Assembly (NCBI RefSeq): GCF_003114855.1
Contig: NZ_BFBB01000008.1
Location: 186,001-250,000, forward strand
Length of the DNA stretch: 64,000 nt
Reading direction: 5' to 3'
Source: Leptospira ryugenii
Lineage (GTDB): Bacteria > Spirochaetota > Leptospiria > Leptospirales > Leptospiraceae
Shown here: piece after piece, positions 27,340-37,079 of the stretch
Numbering within the stretch: position 1 is the first letter of the stretch
Layout: each line of letters starts with the position of its first letter
Position numbers and translations under genes: made by a program
Notes under the pieces: generated by a model
What the model was told of the DNA's origin: nothing
Seen by the model: the letters and a program-made list of their open reading frames with translations, nothing else
Database searches by the model: none

Positions 27340-29577
27340 ATGAAACAAGTGAAATTCTTAAAAGTATATTTAAAAAAACTCCGACTATTATTCGGTTTTG
27401 AAGAGTCGAGAGTTGAGAGCCCAAGAGAATTAGGTGATAATTTTTGGCTCAACCTACTCAATTATTTTGCTTCCATAAACGGAAGAAAACTCAAACCAAG
27501 CATTATGTATGAGATACTGAATCGTTATCAGTATCGTTACCCAAACATTACCGAAGACAATTTTGAAGATTTTTTGATCGAGTTATCCGTTCATTTTCAA
27601 GTAAAGTTAAACTATACTCACAAATCTCTAGAACAAATCAAAAACTTTATCACGCCAAACTCTCCTTTTGTATTCATCAGAAAAAGTAGGGATGGACTTA
27701 ACTTCATCGCATACTCAATTACTGGGTACCAGTCATTCAAATATAAGGTTGAGACAATTTCCATTGACCACACCGAAGAGTGGATTCCCGAGAAGGATCT
27801 CTGCCAAATTCTGGGGATCAAAAATACACGAATAGGACTTCGTTGGTTTATCAGTGAGCCTCTCTACCAATTCACAGGAAGTGTCGAAAAAACCAAATCT
27901 ACTGACCGACTCAAGCACGTCCTGAATATTGTATACCAATTGATTTCTCTTGAAAGAAGAGATATCTGGATTGTAGTGATTTACGGTATAGGCATTGGTA
28001 TCCTATCACTTGTGATTCCGATTGCTACCTCTTCCCTCGTTAATATCGTTTCTTTTGGAGTATTGTTACAACCTGTCATCGTTTTAACGATTCTAGTGAT
28101 GTTCTTTTTGGGTTTTGCAGGAGCTATGCAAATCATCCAAACCTATGTCGTAGAAGTTTTAGAACGCAGAGTTTTTGTGAGGATTGCCTCAGAATTCGCT
28201 GTAAAATTCCCTCTCATCCAGGCGGAGGTTACGGAAAATCTCCACAAACCAGAGTTAGCGAATCGATTTTTTGATACTATGACGATCCAAAAATCAGTGA
28301 ATACTCTGCTTGTGGAAGGCCTTTCCGTACTACTGACTACCATTATTGGATTTGTTCTTATCGGAATCTACCATCCTATCTTTTTACTATTTGATCTTTT
28401 TGTATTGGTCGTTGGATTTTATTACCTTATCTATCGCTTAGGCAAAAAGACCGTTTCTGCTTATACATATGTCTCTAAGGAAAAATACAGAGTAGCTGCT
28501 TGGATTGAAGAGATCGCAAGGCATTCAGCTATATTCCAATCAAAGTTTGGTCTTCAATACGGGGCAAAAAAAGCTGATACCTTAATAAAAGACTATTTAT
28601 ACTCTAGAGAAAAATATTTCCGGAACCTAATACTTCAGATCGCAGGTTTAGTAGGTTTGCAAGTAATTGCTAGTGCCATCGTACTGGGCTTAGGTGGTTA
28701 TCTTGTAATCAATAGAGAATTGACGATTGGACAATTGGTGGCCGCAGAGCTTGTAATTGCCAAAGTTCTCAGCGATATCGCAAAATTTGGAAAACAGCTT
28801 AGTAGCTTTTACTACATGATCGCAGCCGTGGACAAAATTGACGCGGTCTTAAGCCTTCCGTTATCCTCAGGAGGACCACATCCTTTTATTCCAAAAGAAG
28901 GTCCTCTGGAAATTGAGATGTCAAACATCAAATACTCGTCGCTCAAAGCCTTCATCGATATCAATGGATTTAATCATTGTTTCAAACCACGTAGCATAAC
29001 GGGAATTACTTGTGAAGACCCAAAAATATCTAGCATATTTCTTGATTTAGTCGCAGGCATTCGCGTACCAGAAAAAGGTAGCATCTTTTTTGACCAGCAA
29101 GATCTGCATGAATCCGACTACAAAATGAATTTTATGGATACAGTACTACTCAGAGGAAATGAAATCTTTGAAGGTAGTATCCACGAAAATCTTTGTCTCG
29201 GTAGAAATGATATCTCCCTTTTTGAAATTAGAGAAACCTTAGAAAAAATGAATTTTTGGTTATTTATTGAAACATTGCCCGATGGATTGCATACCAAGCT
29301 CAATACATTTGGCAATCCTTTTGATACGATCCAGAAGAGCGTTTTACAAATTGCAAGAGCCATCCTTTCAAAACCTAGACTTTTGGTCGTCGATCGGATA
29401 TTAGATGGTATTCCATTGCAATATTTGGAGCCAATCTTTGAAATCTTATTGGATCCAAAACGCCCATGGACCTTGTTGATTGCCTCGAGATCGGAAGCTG
29501 TCCTTTCACGAATGGAGACACTTATGTGTATTGAAGACAATACAATCACTCCAAAACCTGTACGTAAGAGAAAATAA
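27340..29577 (+). CDS. ABC-exporter-like protein with degenerate ATPase domain
   Basis: 745 residues arranged like a type I secretion ABC protein: N-terminal domain (1-200) resembling a cysteine-less C39-like peptidase domain, a membrane domain with about five to six helices (210-490), then an ABC-ATPase-like domain (520-740). The ATPase motifs are lost. The Walker A position (555-565) reads GITCEDPKISS without the GxGK[ST] lysine; the signature LSGGQ position (658-667) reads GNPFDTIQKS; Walker B (681-686) is LLVVDR with Arg686 in place of Glu; the switch His is Ser716. It is followed by HlyD and TolC genes, so it should be part of an envelope export complex. Confidence 0.85.
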   Translation: MKQVKFLKVYLKKLRLLFGFEESRVESPRELGDNFWLNLLNYFASINGRKLKPSIMYEILNRYQYRYPNITEDNFEDFLIELSVHFQVKLNYTHKSLEQIKNFITPNSPFVFIRKSRDGLNFIAYSITGYQSFKYKVETISIDHTEEWIPEKDLCQILGIKNTRIGLRWFISEPLYQFTGSVEKTKSTDRLKHVLNIVYQLISLERRDIWIVVIYGIGIGILSLVIPIATSSLVNIVSFGVLLQPVIVLTILVMFFLGFAGAMQIIQTYVVEVLERRVFVRIASEFAVKFPLIQAEVTENLHKPELANRFFDTMTIQKSVNTLLVEGLSVLLTTIIGFVLIGIYHPIFLLFDLFVLVVGFYYLIYRLGKKTVSAYTYVSKEKYRVAAWIEEIARHSAIFQSKFGLQYGAKKADTLIKDYLYSREKYFRNLILQIAGLVGLQVIASAIVLGLGGYLVINRELTIGQLVAAELVIAKVLSDIAKFGKQLSSFYYMIAAVDKIDAVLSLPLSSGGPHPFIPKEGPLEIEMSNIKYSSLKAFIDINGFNHCFKPRSITGITCEDPKISSIFLDLVAGIRVPEKGSIFFDQQDLHESDYKMNFMDTVLLRGNEIFEGSIHENLCLGRNDISLFEIRETLEKMNFWLFIETLPDGLHTKLNTFGNPFDTIQKSVLQIARAILSKPRLLVVDRILDGIPLQYLEPIFEILLDPKRPWTLLIASRSEAVLSRMETLMCIEDNTITPKPVRKRK

Positions 29578-29582
29578 AAACC

Positions 29583-30911
29583 ATGAATACTCGATACAAA
29601 TCTTTCTCTTTAGAACGTTTACCTGCTTATCGACTTGTGCAGACTGCAAAACCTGCACAAACGTTAGCCTATCTCCTTTTATTTTTGTTTGTGATTACCA
29701 TTTTCTTTTTGGTTGTATTACCTTGGCAACAAACCACCACAGGCTATGGCCGAGTTGTTGCCTATGCGCCTCTCGACCGCCAACAATTGATAGAGTCTCC
29801 CGTCAATGGCCGCGTGGTAAAATGGTATGTCCATGAAGGTAGTAAAATCAAAAAAGGAGATCCTATCATTGATATCTCGGATAATGACCCCGAATTTATC
29901 AATCGAATCAAACAGGAAAAAGAAGCTCTGTTACTAAGGCTTGAGGCGGCGAGAGATCGTGAGGAAAGTCTAAGGTCGCGCATCCAAGCGCTCAGGTCAT
30001 CAAAATCGAATGCCTACACGGCAGCAGATTCGAGGAGAATGATGGCAATCGATAGAGTGACTGCCAGCGAACAAGCTGTAGATGCTGCAAAGGCGGCACT
30101 TAAAACAGCAACTATCAATTTGGAACGTCAAAAACAGTTATTGGAAAAGGGCCTAACCTCAAAGCGAAATCTTGAACTCGCCGAGTTGGAACATGCAACG
30201 GCTGCCACTGGACTAGACAGAGCCAAGGCAAACTTGGAGGCAGCGATCAAAGAGGAGAAGGCCATGTTTGCAGATACTGGCAGAATTGGCAATGATGTGG
30301 ATGCTGCCATCAATGATGCACGTGCCTCTTTAGCAACTGCCAATGCGGAAGTGGCACGCGTACTTGAAGACCTCCCTAGATTAGAAGCTAGGCTCTCCAG
30401 GCAACAGAACCAACATATCTTCGCTCCTCGAGATGGAACTGTCATGAGAATCCTTGTCAACCCAGACACACAGCAGGTCAAAGAAGGTGACGGTGTGGCA
30501 CTTCTCGTCCCTGATTCCGAGCTCAAAGCCGTGGAGCTCTATGTGAATGGAAACGATATCCCTCTTGTGAATGAAGGAAGGTCTGTCCGTCTGCAATTCC
30601 AAGGTTACCCAGTACTCCAACTCAGTGGTTGGCCCGAAGTAGCTGTAGGAACTTTTGGTGGTATTGTAAAGTTAGTAGATGTCACTGACGATGGCTCGGG
30701 AAATTTCCGCGTACTGGTTGTACCCGATGAAAGTGATCGACCTTGGCCGACGGACAATTATCTTCGTCAAGGAGTCCGGGTAAAAGGTTGGATATTCTTA
30801 AATCGTGTCAGTTTGGGATACGAATTGTGGAGAAAACTCAACGACTTTCCTCCCACATTACCTTTGCAAGGTGAAGATGCTGAGAAAGCAGATCAAAAAA
30901 AATCAAAATAA
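29583..30911 (+). CDS. HlyD-family periplasmic adaptor
   Basis: 442 residues: one N-terminal membrane helix (LAYLLLFLFVITIFFLVVL), a lipoyl-like half (VNGRVVKWYVHEGSKIKKG), a long coiled-coil hairpin rich in Ala, Arg and Glu (about 115-270), the returning lipoyl half (IFAPRDGTVMRILV) and a beta-barrel domain. Adaptors of this kind bridge an inner-membrane ABC exporter to an outer-membrane TolC tunnel. It sits 5 bases after the ABC-like gene and 3 bases before the TolC gene, so the three are surely one unit. Confidence 0.92.
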   Translation: MNTRYKSFSLERLPAYRLVQTAKPAQTLAYLLLFLFVITIFFLVVLPWQQTTTGYGRVVAYAPLDRQQLIESPVNGRVVKWYVHEGSKIKKGDPIIDISDNDPEFINRIKQEKEALLLRLEAARDREESLRSRIQALRSSKSNAYTAADSRRMMAIDRVTASEQAVDAAKAALKTATINLERQKQLLEKGLTSKRNLELAELEHATAATGLDRAKANLEAAIKEEKAMFADTGRIGNDVDAAINDARASLATANAEVARVLEDLPRLEARLSRQQNQHIFAPRDGTVMRILVNPDTQQVKEGDGVALLVPDSELKAVELYVNGNDIPLVNEGRSVRLQFQGYPVLQLSGWPEVAVGTFGGIVKLVDVTDDGSGNFRVLVVPDESDRPWPTDNYLRQGVRVKGWIFLNRVSLGYELWRKLNDFPPTLPLQGEDAEKADQKKSK

Positions 30912-30914
30912 TAT

Positions 30915-32414
30915 ATGAAACGCTTTCTTAAATTCTTTATCTCTACATTCTTTCTCTTACCTGCCACATACGTATTTGCGGAAGTGGAAAGTGACCAACG
31001 AAAGAAAATTACGATCATTGAAAACCATGCACCCAATATTTTTGCAGAAGATTTTATCAACCGTCAGCCAGGCGTTCTTACTTTAAGTGAACTCTTACGC
31101 TCTGTAGAAAAATCCTATCCTCTGGTTTTGGCCGCTGAAAAAATCCTAACAGAAGCAGAATATAGGTACTTAGCTGCCCAGGGAGCATTCGATTTACAAT
31201 TTAAGTCCATGGGCACAACGAAACCCTTTGGTTTTTACCAAAACAACGTGGGAGATGCAATGTTTGAAAAGCCCACTCCTCTGGGTGGGACCTCCTTCTT
31301 TGCTGGATATCGAATGGGGAGGGGAAATTTCCCATCCTATGATTTAAGAAGGGCAACCAATGATTATGGTGAGATTCGGGCAGGAGCTATCGTACCACTT
31401 GTACGAAACCGAGAGATCGACAAAAATAGAGCAGATATCAAAAAAGCAGAAATTGACCAAAAGTTAGCTGAACTGTCCATCCGAAAGTTAAAGATTGAAG
31501 TTATCCGAGAGGCGACAAAGAGATATTGGAAATGGGTAGGTGCGGGGCAGGAGTATTTAGTTTATAAAGATCTTTTGGCCATTGCGAAAGTTCGGCAGAA
31601 ACAAGTTGCAGATCGAATTGCGTTAGGAGACTTACCCAAGGTTGAGGCAACGGAAAACGATAGAGCGATCTTACAAAGAGAGTCCCAATTAGTGACAGCA
31701 GAGCGTGAGTTGCAAAAAGCAGCAATAGACCTTTCCTTATTTTTGCGAACACCTGATGGTACGATGATCCTTCCCAACCAAGATCGATTGCCCATAGGTT
31801 TTCCGGAACCCATTTCTCCTCGTGATCTGTCACTGGAAGAGTCACTCAAATTAGCCTTTCTATTTCGACCAGAAGTATTAGAATATGAGCATAAAAGAAA
31901 TAAGGTTGCCATTGATAGAGAGTTAGGTTACAACTCGGCAAAACCTCAGGTTGATTTAGTAGTAGCGACATCACAAGACTTTGGTCCAGGATCAATTACC
32001 CGAGCCAAACCGGAGCTAGAAGCATCACTGATTCTAAATTTACCAGTACAAACACGCAGACCACGTGGTGAAATCGGTGCGGCAGAAGCAAAGATGGCGC
32101 AACTTGACCAAGAACTGCAATTTGCAAAAGATAAGATCAGCACAGAAGTACAGGATGCACTTTCTGAAGTCATCACCTCATACAAAAGAGTAGGCGTTAC
32201 AAAGTCAGAAGTGGAATTAGCTAGAAAACTGGAAACCTTAGAGAGAGAACGCTTCTTTTTGGGCGATTCCAATCTTCTTTTCGTTAACATACGAGAGCAA
32301 ACTTCATCAGAAGCTGCAATCAGAGAAATCAAAGCCCTTCTCGATCACCATAGTTCTTTAGCAAATTTTCAAGCGGCAACTGCAAAAGCATTGCAAGATG
32401 AAAAGTCCCCCTGA
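30915..32414 (+). CDS. TolC-family outer-membrane efflux protein
   Basis: 499 residues with a cleavable signal peptide (FFISTFFLLPATYVFAE). The two repeats of long alpha-helical hairpins typical of TolC are visible (LRSVEKSYPLVLAAEKIL, LSIRKLKIEVIREATKRYW, LSLEESLKLAFLFRPEVLEYEHKR, and the C-terminal helical part). It forms the outer-membrane channel for the adaptor encoded just upstream. Third gene of the cassette; an 80-base gap with a run of A then separates it from the antiporter gene. Confidence 0.92.
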   Translation: MKRFLKFFISTFFLLPATYVFAEVESDQRKKITIIENHAPNIFAEDFINRQPGVLTLSELLRSVEKSYPLVLAAEKILTEAEYRYLAAQGAFDLQFKSMGTTKPFGFYQNNVGDAMFEKPTPLGGTSFFAGYRMGRGNFPSYDLRRATNDYGEIRAGAIVPLVRNREIDKNRADIKKAEIDQKLAELSIRKLKIEVIREATKRYWKWVGAGQEYLVYKDLLAIAKVRQKQVADRIALGDLPKVEATENDRAILQRESQLVTAERELQKAAIDLSLFLRTPDGTMILPNQDRLPIGFPEPISPRDLSLEESLKLAFLFRPEVLEYEHKRNKVAIDRELGYNSAKPQVDLVVATSQDFGPGSITRAKPELEASLILNLPVQTRRPRGEIGAAEAKMAQLDQELQFAKDKISTEVQDALSEVITSYKRVGVTKSEVELARKLETLERERFFLGDSNLLFVNIREQTSSEAAIREIKALLDHHSSLANFQAATAKALQDEKSP

Positions 32415-32493
32415 GTTTAAAATCACTTGTTTTAAAAAAAAAGAATTCCCCCCTATCCCTAGGAATCCATAATCACCACAGAAAGAGATAGAT

Positions 32494-34188
32494 ATGCACG
32501 GTGAAGAATCATTATTAAACGACATAGGTCTTAGCATTGTATTTGCGACTGTACTCAGCCACGTCGCTCGGATTTTAAAACAACCGTTGATCCTAGGTTA
32601 TATCATAGGTGGGGCTTTACTAGGCCAGGAGATGGGTTTTTCACTGGTCACCAATGAGGCATCCATTGAGTTAATTTCAGAAATTGGACTCATTTTACTA
32701 CTCTTTATCATCGGGCTCGAAATCAACCTTTCTGAATTGGCTAAGATGGGAAAGGCGATGTTTCTTTTGGGTTCTCTTCAGTTCACGCTTTCTGTTGCCT
32801 TCATATTGAGTGTTTTCCCTTACTTAGGTCTGCCCATTGGTAAGGAGAAATTTGATCTCCTTTATATTGCCGTCGCCCTCTCTTTAAGTTCCACTCTAAT
32901 CGTTGTTAAACTCCTTCAGGACAAGGTAGAAATCAATACACTATCGGGAAAACTTACAGTTGGTGTTCTCGTATTCCAAGATATTTGGGCTATCCTTTTT
33001 ATGGGTGTGCAGCCAAATCTAAACAATCCTGAAATACTCAAAATTTTGGCTTCCATTGCTAAAATCTTTGCGATTCTCGTACTTAGTTTTACACTCAGCA
33101 AATATCTTTTAGCAAGAGTTTATAAGGCCTGTGCCAATAGCCCCGAGTTGATTCTCTTAACCTCAATTATGTGGTGTTTTGTGACATGCGGGGTCGCTGG
33201 ACAGGTAGGACTTTCCAAAGAAATGGGTGCATTGGTTGCAGGAATGAGCATCGCCGCATTTCCCTATGGAGCTGATGTCATTTCAAAGTTGATTGGGATT
33301 CGAGATTTTTTTGTCACTCTTTTCTTTGTCGCACTGGGTTTGAAAGTACCTCTTCCAAGTTTGGAAGTGATCGTCATTTCTTTTGCAATTATCTTTTTGA
33401 TGTTCTTTGTTCGGTTGATCACAATTGCTCCAGTTGTCATCAGCTTGAAGAAGGGAGTCAGAAATGGAATTTTAACTTCTTTAAACCTAGCCCAAATCTC
33501 CGAATTCTCATTAGTGATTATGGCATTGGGTGCAGGATTTGACCATATAACAGGCCAGCTAAAGGCCGTTATTTTAACTGCGACTATTATCGCGTCTGTG
33601 CTTTCTACTTATATCATTATGTTCAATCACCCAATCGCGGCCGTTTTTGCGCGCATTTTGGGTAAATTTGGAATTTCTGACCAAAGCCAAGAAGAGAAAT
33701 CGGCAGATGGTGCACATGGACATGCTTCTGGTCATGGAGATGGAGAAGTAAGAGATATCATCATTTTGGGTTATTTCCGAATTGCGAGAGCGATCGTACA
33801 TTATATTCTAGATCTCACACCTTCTTTAGCAAAGAGAATTATCATCGCAGATTACAATCCTGCGTTTAAAGACGAACTCACGGAACAAGGATTCAGATGG
33901 GCATACGCAGACTTAGCACACCCGGATTCTTTGACTCATATTGGACTCCATGATGCTTCTCTTGTGATCTGCACAATCTCGGATAGTTTTTTAAAAGGTA
34001 CAAATAATGCTCGTTTGTTGGCGACTTTGAACAAACTTGCTCCAAATGCAAAAGTGATTTTAACTTCTGACGAGCCAGAAGATGCCAAAAAATTGGTGAG
34101 CACAGGTGCGCACAAAGTAATAGTTCCAGGAGTGATAACTGGTGAGTTTTTGTATGACTATCTTACAAATAGTCTGCGAAAAGTTTAA
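32494..34188 (+). CDS. CPA2-family cation:proton antiporter with TrkA-N (RCK) domain (Kef-like)
   Basis: 564 residues: about 12 membrane helices (LIVVKLLQDKVEINTLSGKL, GVAGQVGLSKEMGALVAGMS), then a His-rich linker (HGHASGHGDGE) and a cytosolic Rossmann domain (IIILGYFRIARAIVHYIL, ADYNPAFKDEL, LVICTISDSFLKGTNN) like TrkA-N. Similar Kef proteins exchange K+ or Na+ for H+ under electrophilic or pH stress. The first glycine of the usual GxGxxG is kept in the GYFRIA stretch but the rest is weak, so nucleotide gating may differ. Convergent with kdsB, overlapping by 4 bases. Confidence 0.88.
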   Translation: MHGEESLLNDIGLSIVFATVLSHVARILKQPLILGYIIGGALLGQEMGFSLVTNEASIELISEIGLILLLFIIGLEINLSELAKMGKAMFLLGSLQFTLSVAFILSVFPYLGLPIGKEKFDLLYIAVALSLSSTLIVVKLLQDKVEINTLSGKLTVGVLVFQDIWAILFMGVQPNLNNPEILKILASIAKIFAILVLSFTLSKYLLARVYKACANSPELILLTSIMWCFVTCGVAGQVGLSKEMGALVAGMSIAAFPYGADVISKLIGIRDFFVTLFFVALGLKVPLPSLEVIVISFAIIFLMFFVRLITIAPVVISLKKGVRNGILTSLNLAQISEFSLVIMALGAGFDHITGQLKAVILTATIIASVLSTYIIMFNHPIAAVFARILGKFGISDQSQEEKSADGAHGHASGHGDGEVRDIIILGYFRIARAIVHYILDLTPSLAKRIIIADYNPAFKDELTEQGFRWAYADLAHPDSLTHIGLHDASLVICTISDSFLKGTNNARLLATLNKLAPNAKVILTSDEPEDAKKLVSTGAHKVIVPGVITGEFLYDYLTNSLRKV

Positions 34189-34928
34189 GAAATCAGTCCT
34201 TTCTTTTTAAACTCTGCGATTACGATTTCCAAATCCTGTGGTGTGTCTACACCCAGGTTGGCTTTTTTTGTTAAGTAAACTCCAATTTGTTTACCTGCTT
34301 GTAACGCACGAAGTTGCTCAAGTGATTCTGATTCTTCCCAATCAGAAATTGGCAAGTTGTGATACGAAAGCAGAAATTCTCTTTGGTAGCAATAGATGCC
34401 CAGGTGACGGTAATAGATTGCTTTTTTTTTGAATGAGGCCGGAATCGGGGAGCGAGAAAAGTAGTTTGCCTTTCCGTTTGCATCAAAGACAACCTTTACT
34501 CGATTCGGATCTTCAGGGTTCTCAAGTTCGCTAAATGGAACAGCAGCAGTTGTCATTTCCCAATCTTGATGGCGCTTTTTTAATTCAACCACTCCATCAA
34601 TTAAGTTTGCCTCTATTCCAGGTTCATCCCCCTGGATATTTACTATGATACCAAAGTCTGGACATTTCTCTGAGACTTCAATTAAGCGATCAGTGCCTGT
34701 TGGATGCTTTTCATCCGTGAGAATAGCCTCACCACCGAACGATATCACCTCATCGTAGATTTTTTGGTGGTCTGTTGCTACCAAAACTCTGTCGACAAGG
34801 TTGGATTTTTTTGTATGAATGTAGGTCCATTCGATCATAGTTCGGTTTCCAATCTTTGCCAAGGGCTTTGCTGGAAACCGAGTACTTGCGTATCGTGCAG
34901 GTATGACACCAAGAACTTTCTCAGACAT
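34185..34928 (-). CDS. kdsB: 3-deoxy-manno-octulosonate cytidylyltransferase (CMP-Kdo synthetase)
   Basis: Activates Kdo with CTP for lipopolysaccharide inner-core synthesis. 247 residues with the family start VIPARYASTRFPAKPLAKIG, the NIQGDEPGI metal site, DPNRVKVVFDANGKANYFSRSPIP and YRHLGIYCYQREFL. Last gene of the run MCE, glycosyltransferase, flbD, motA, motB, fliL, kdsB on the minus strand, 2 bases after fliL. The complete motif set argues for an active enzyme. Confidence 0.95.
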   Translation of the reverse strand: MSEKVLGVIPARYASTRFPAKPLAKIGNRTMIEWTYIHTKKSNLVDRVLVATDHQKIYDEVISFGGEAILTDEKHPTGTDRLIEVSEKCPDFGIIVNIQGDEPGIEANLIDGVVELKKRHQDWEMTTAAVPFSELENPEDPNRVKVVFDANGKANYFSRSPIPASFKKKAIYYRHLGIYCYQREFLLSYHNLPISDWEESESLEQLRALQAGKQIGVYLTKKANLGVDTPQDLEIVIAEFKKKGLIS

Positions 34929-34930
34929 TT

Positions 34931-35458
34931 CTAGTTCACTAAAAATTCTGTGAAATATATCTCTTTGATCTTACCATTTGTCAGAATGTGATTCAAATGT
35001 GCCTTGATCTCTTCACGTAAATCCAATTGATTCGTGATATTTTTTAACTCATCTTTGGTTTTTCTTGCAATCACAAGATTGATTATATTTTGCATTTGCG
35101 CAACCCGTGTTGCCAATTCCTGAGAAAGAGCAGGTTGCCCAGACTCAAAACCCAGAGATAATTTTAACTTCACAAAGTGAGACTCTCCCACGTCGGATGT
35201 ATTTACCCTAAATTCTTCTTGGAAAGTGTATACCTCTAATGGAGGAGGAGCCTTTACAAGAGAAATGTTCTTTTGTTGTTTAAATACACTAGTCGCAGTT
35301 TTTTGAGCAACAAACATTGATATGACGGTAACAATGATAATACCGAAAATCGCTGCTGCCACATACAACAACCATTTGACTATGGGAGACATGCCCGCGG
35401 CGGCAGGCGAGCCTTCGGCTAATCCACCTTCTTCTTCATCTACTTCACGGTCACCCAT
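34931..35458 (-). CDS. fliL: Flagellar basal-body-associated protein FliL
   Basis: 175 residues: acidic cytoplasmic N-terminus, one membrane helix (KWLLYVAAAIFGIIIVTVI), then a periplasmic stomatin-like domain (FVKLKLSLGF, LRDEIKAHLNHILTNGKIKEIYFTEFLV-like end). FliL sits around the stator units and stabilises them, important in spirochaetes whose flagella are periplasmic. It follows motB directly, as expected. Confidence 0.92.
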   Translation of the reverse strand: MGDREVDEEEGGLAEGSPAAAGMSPIVKWLLYVAAAIFGIIIVTVISMFVAQKTATSVFKQQKNISLVKAPPPLEVYTFQEEFRVNTSDVGESHFVKLKLSLGFESGQPALSQELATRVAQMQNIINLVIARKTKDELKNITNQLDLREEIKAHLNHILTNGKIKEIYFTEFLVN

Positions 35459-35459
35459 T

Positions 35460-36287
35460 CTAGTTATCTCCTTCTACATTAGTTTCAGTGTTTGGTAAAC
35501 GCGAATCAGGTAGACCATAGTTACTCTCACCTGGTTTGCGTTTTGTGGACTTCTCTGTTAAAATGATGATGTCCACTCTACGATTATATGCCTTTGCTTC
35601 CGGGGTTCCATCGTTTTCAACCAAACGTGGACGATAGGAACCAAAACTGACTGCCTGGAACCAACTTGGTTCTATTTCTTCGGCATTGATCATAAAGACG
35701 GTAGTATTTACTGCTCGTGCTGCAGCAAGATCCCAATTATTGATGTACTCGCGTTCTTCTCGACCTGGACGATTGACAGGGTTTACGGCATCATCATCAC
35801 TATGCCCTTCTACTCGCACAAATCTTTCCAATCCTTTGATCAAACCTGCAGCTTTGGCAAGAGTCTCTCGTATCGAAGGTGTTAGGATCGCAGAACCAGG
35901 ATAAAAATAATCTGCTCCCACAAGAGAGATAACTAGACCTCTCTCGTTTTCAGAAATTTTGACTTTCCCAGCTTCAATTTCAGGTTTGAAAACCTCTTGA
36001 GCATCCTTTTTTGACTTGGACAAGTTACGTCCTACAACCTGGGAAGGTAAGGATTCGATTTGCATGCCCATTTCTTCCAATGAACCTTTAGAAAGCGTTT
36101 GGCCACCGGTGAAAAATCCTGTTGTTGATTTAAATGCAGATAAAATGATCTGCATTTCCCTTGCGTCCGTTTTTCCTGTCGTATAAAGAAGGATGAAGAA
36201 ACAAAGGAGTAATGTTACCATATCCCCATAGGTCGCCATAAACTCTGGCACCTTTTGTATGCATTCAGGACATTTTTGTTTAGCCAT
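35460..36287 (-). CDS. motB: Flagellar motor stator protein MotB
   Basis: 275 residues: short N-terminus with a CPEC pair, one membrane helix that carries the proton-binding Asp22 (MATYGDMVTLLLCFFILLY), a plug-like linker and a C-terminal OmpA-type peptidoglycan-binding domain (VRVEGHSDDDAVN, NWDLAAARAVNT, NRRVDIIIL). It anchors the stator to the cell wall. Eight bases after motA and two bases before fliL. Confidence 0.95.
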   Translation of the reverse strand: MAKQKCPECIQKVPEFMATYGDMVTLLLCFFILLYTTGKTDAREMQIILSAFKSTTGFFTGGQTLSKGSLEEMGMQIESLPSQVVGRNLSKSKKDAQEVFKPEIEAGKVKISENERGLVISLVGADYFYPGSAILTPSIRETLAKAAGLIKGLERFVRVEGHSDDDAVNPVNRPGREEREYINNWDLAAARAVNTTVFMINAEEIEPSWFQAVSFGSYRPRLVENDGTPEAKAYNRRVDIIILTEKSTKRKPGESNYGLPDSRLPNTETNVEGDN

Positions 36288-36295
36288 TGTCTCTC

Positions 36296-37078
36296 TTAGT
36301 CTCCATCATCCTTAAGAGCAGCTCTTTCACTTGGAGTTAAGAAACTAGCTAATTTCTCTTTTACGATACGAGGGTTATCTCCAGATTGGATCGAAAGAGT
36401 TCCCTCGACCATCACCTGTTTGATTACCAATTCGTCTTCTGATCTTCTTGTCAATTTACGAACAATCGGTGCAGCAAATAAGTTCTGTGCCAAGGAACCA
36501 TAGAGTGTTGTGATCAAAGCTGTTGCCATACCTTGACCGATCGCACTGGCATCTCCACCACCTAAGTTCTTTAACATCCCCACTAGACCAACCAGTGTTC
36601 CTAACATACCGAAGCCAGGCGCAAAACCAGCGTAAGCATCCCACCAAGCCCTACCATAAGCGTGCCTTTGTGCGGTATTGCTAATCTCTGTTTCCATAAT
36701 ATTTCGAACTAGCTCTGGGTCCGTACCGTCGACAACCAATTGGATCCCTTTCTTTAAGAACTCTTCTGGCAATTCATTGATGTCATCTTCTAGTGCTAAC
36801 AATCCCTCTCGTCTTGCTTTTTCAGAGAAACTCACAAGTGTAGTGATCAAATTGGGTAAATCGAATGTTGGAGTTTGGAATGCCTTTTTGGTGACAGCCC
36901 CAACTCCCGTAGTCGATGTCCAAGGGAAGGAAATGATTGTACCTGCCGCTGCACCACCAAACGTAATCATAACGGAAGGAATATCGATAAGGTCTGTCAA
37001 TGAAAGACCACCAGATACAACCCCAAGCAACATGAGTGCAAGACCCAGCGCTAAACCAATTACCGTTGCTATATCCAT
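36296..37078 (-). CDS. motA: Flagellar motor stator protein MotA
   Basis: 260 residues, four membrane helices; forms the proton channel of the motor with MotB and pushes on FliG. Recognisable are GLALGLALMLLGVVSGG at the first helix, the cytoplasmic loop with REGLLALEDDINELPEEFLKKG (charged residues that contact FliG), and the paired helices 3-4 (GFGMLGTLVGLVGMLKNLG, GQGMATALITTLYG). Encoded directly after flbD. Confidence 0.95.
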   Translation of the reverse strand: MDIATVIGLALGLALMLLGVVSGGLSLTDLIDIPSVMITFGGAAAGTIISFPWTSTTGVGAVTKKAFQTPTFDLPNLITTLVSFSEKARREGLLALEDDINELPEEFLKKGIQLVVDGTDPELVRNIMETEISNTAQRHAYGRAWWDAYAGFAPGFGMLGTLVGLVGMLKNLGGGDASAIGQGMATALITTLYGSLAQNLFAAPIVRKLTRRSEDELVIKQVMVEGTLSIQSGDNPRIVKEKLASFLTPSERAALKDDGD

Positions 37079-37079
37079 T

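Noticed and set aside
29480..29836. Overlapping plus-strand frame between the ABC-like and HlyD genes
   Set aside because: It spans the end of one gene and the start of the next in a different frame; both flanking genes have clear family matches there.
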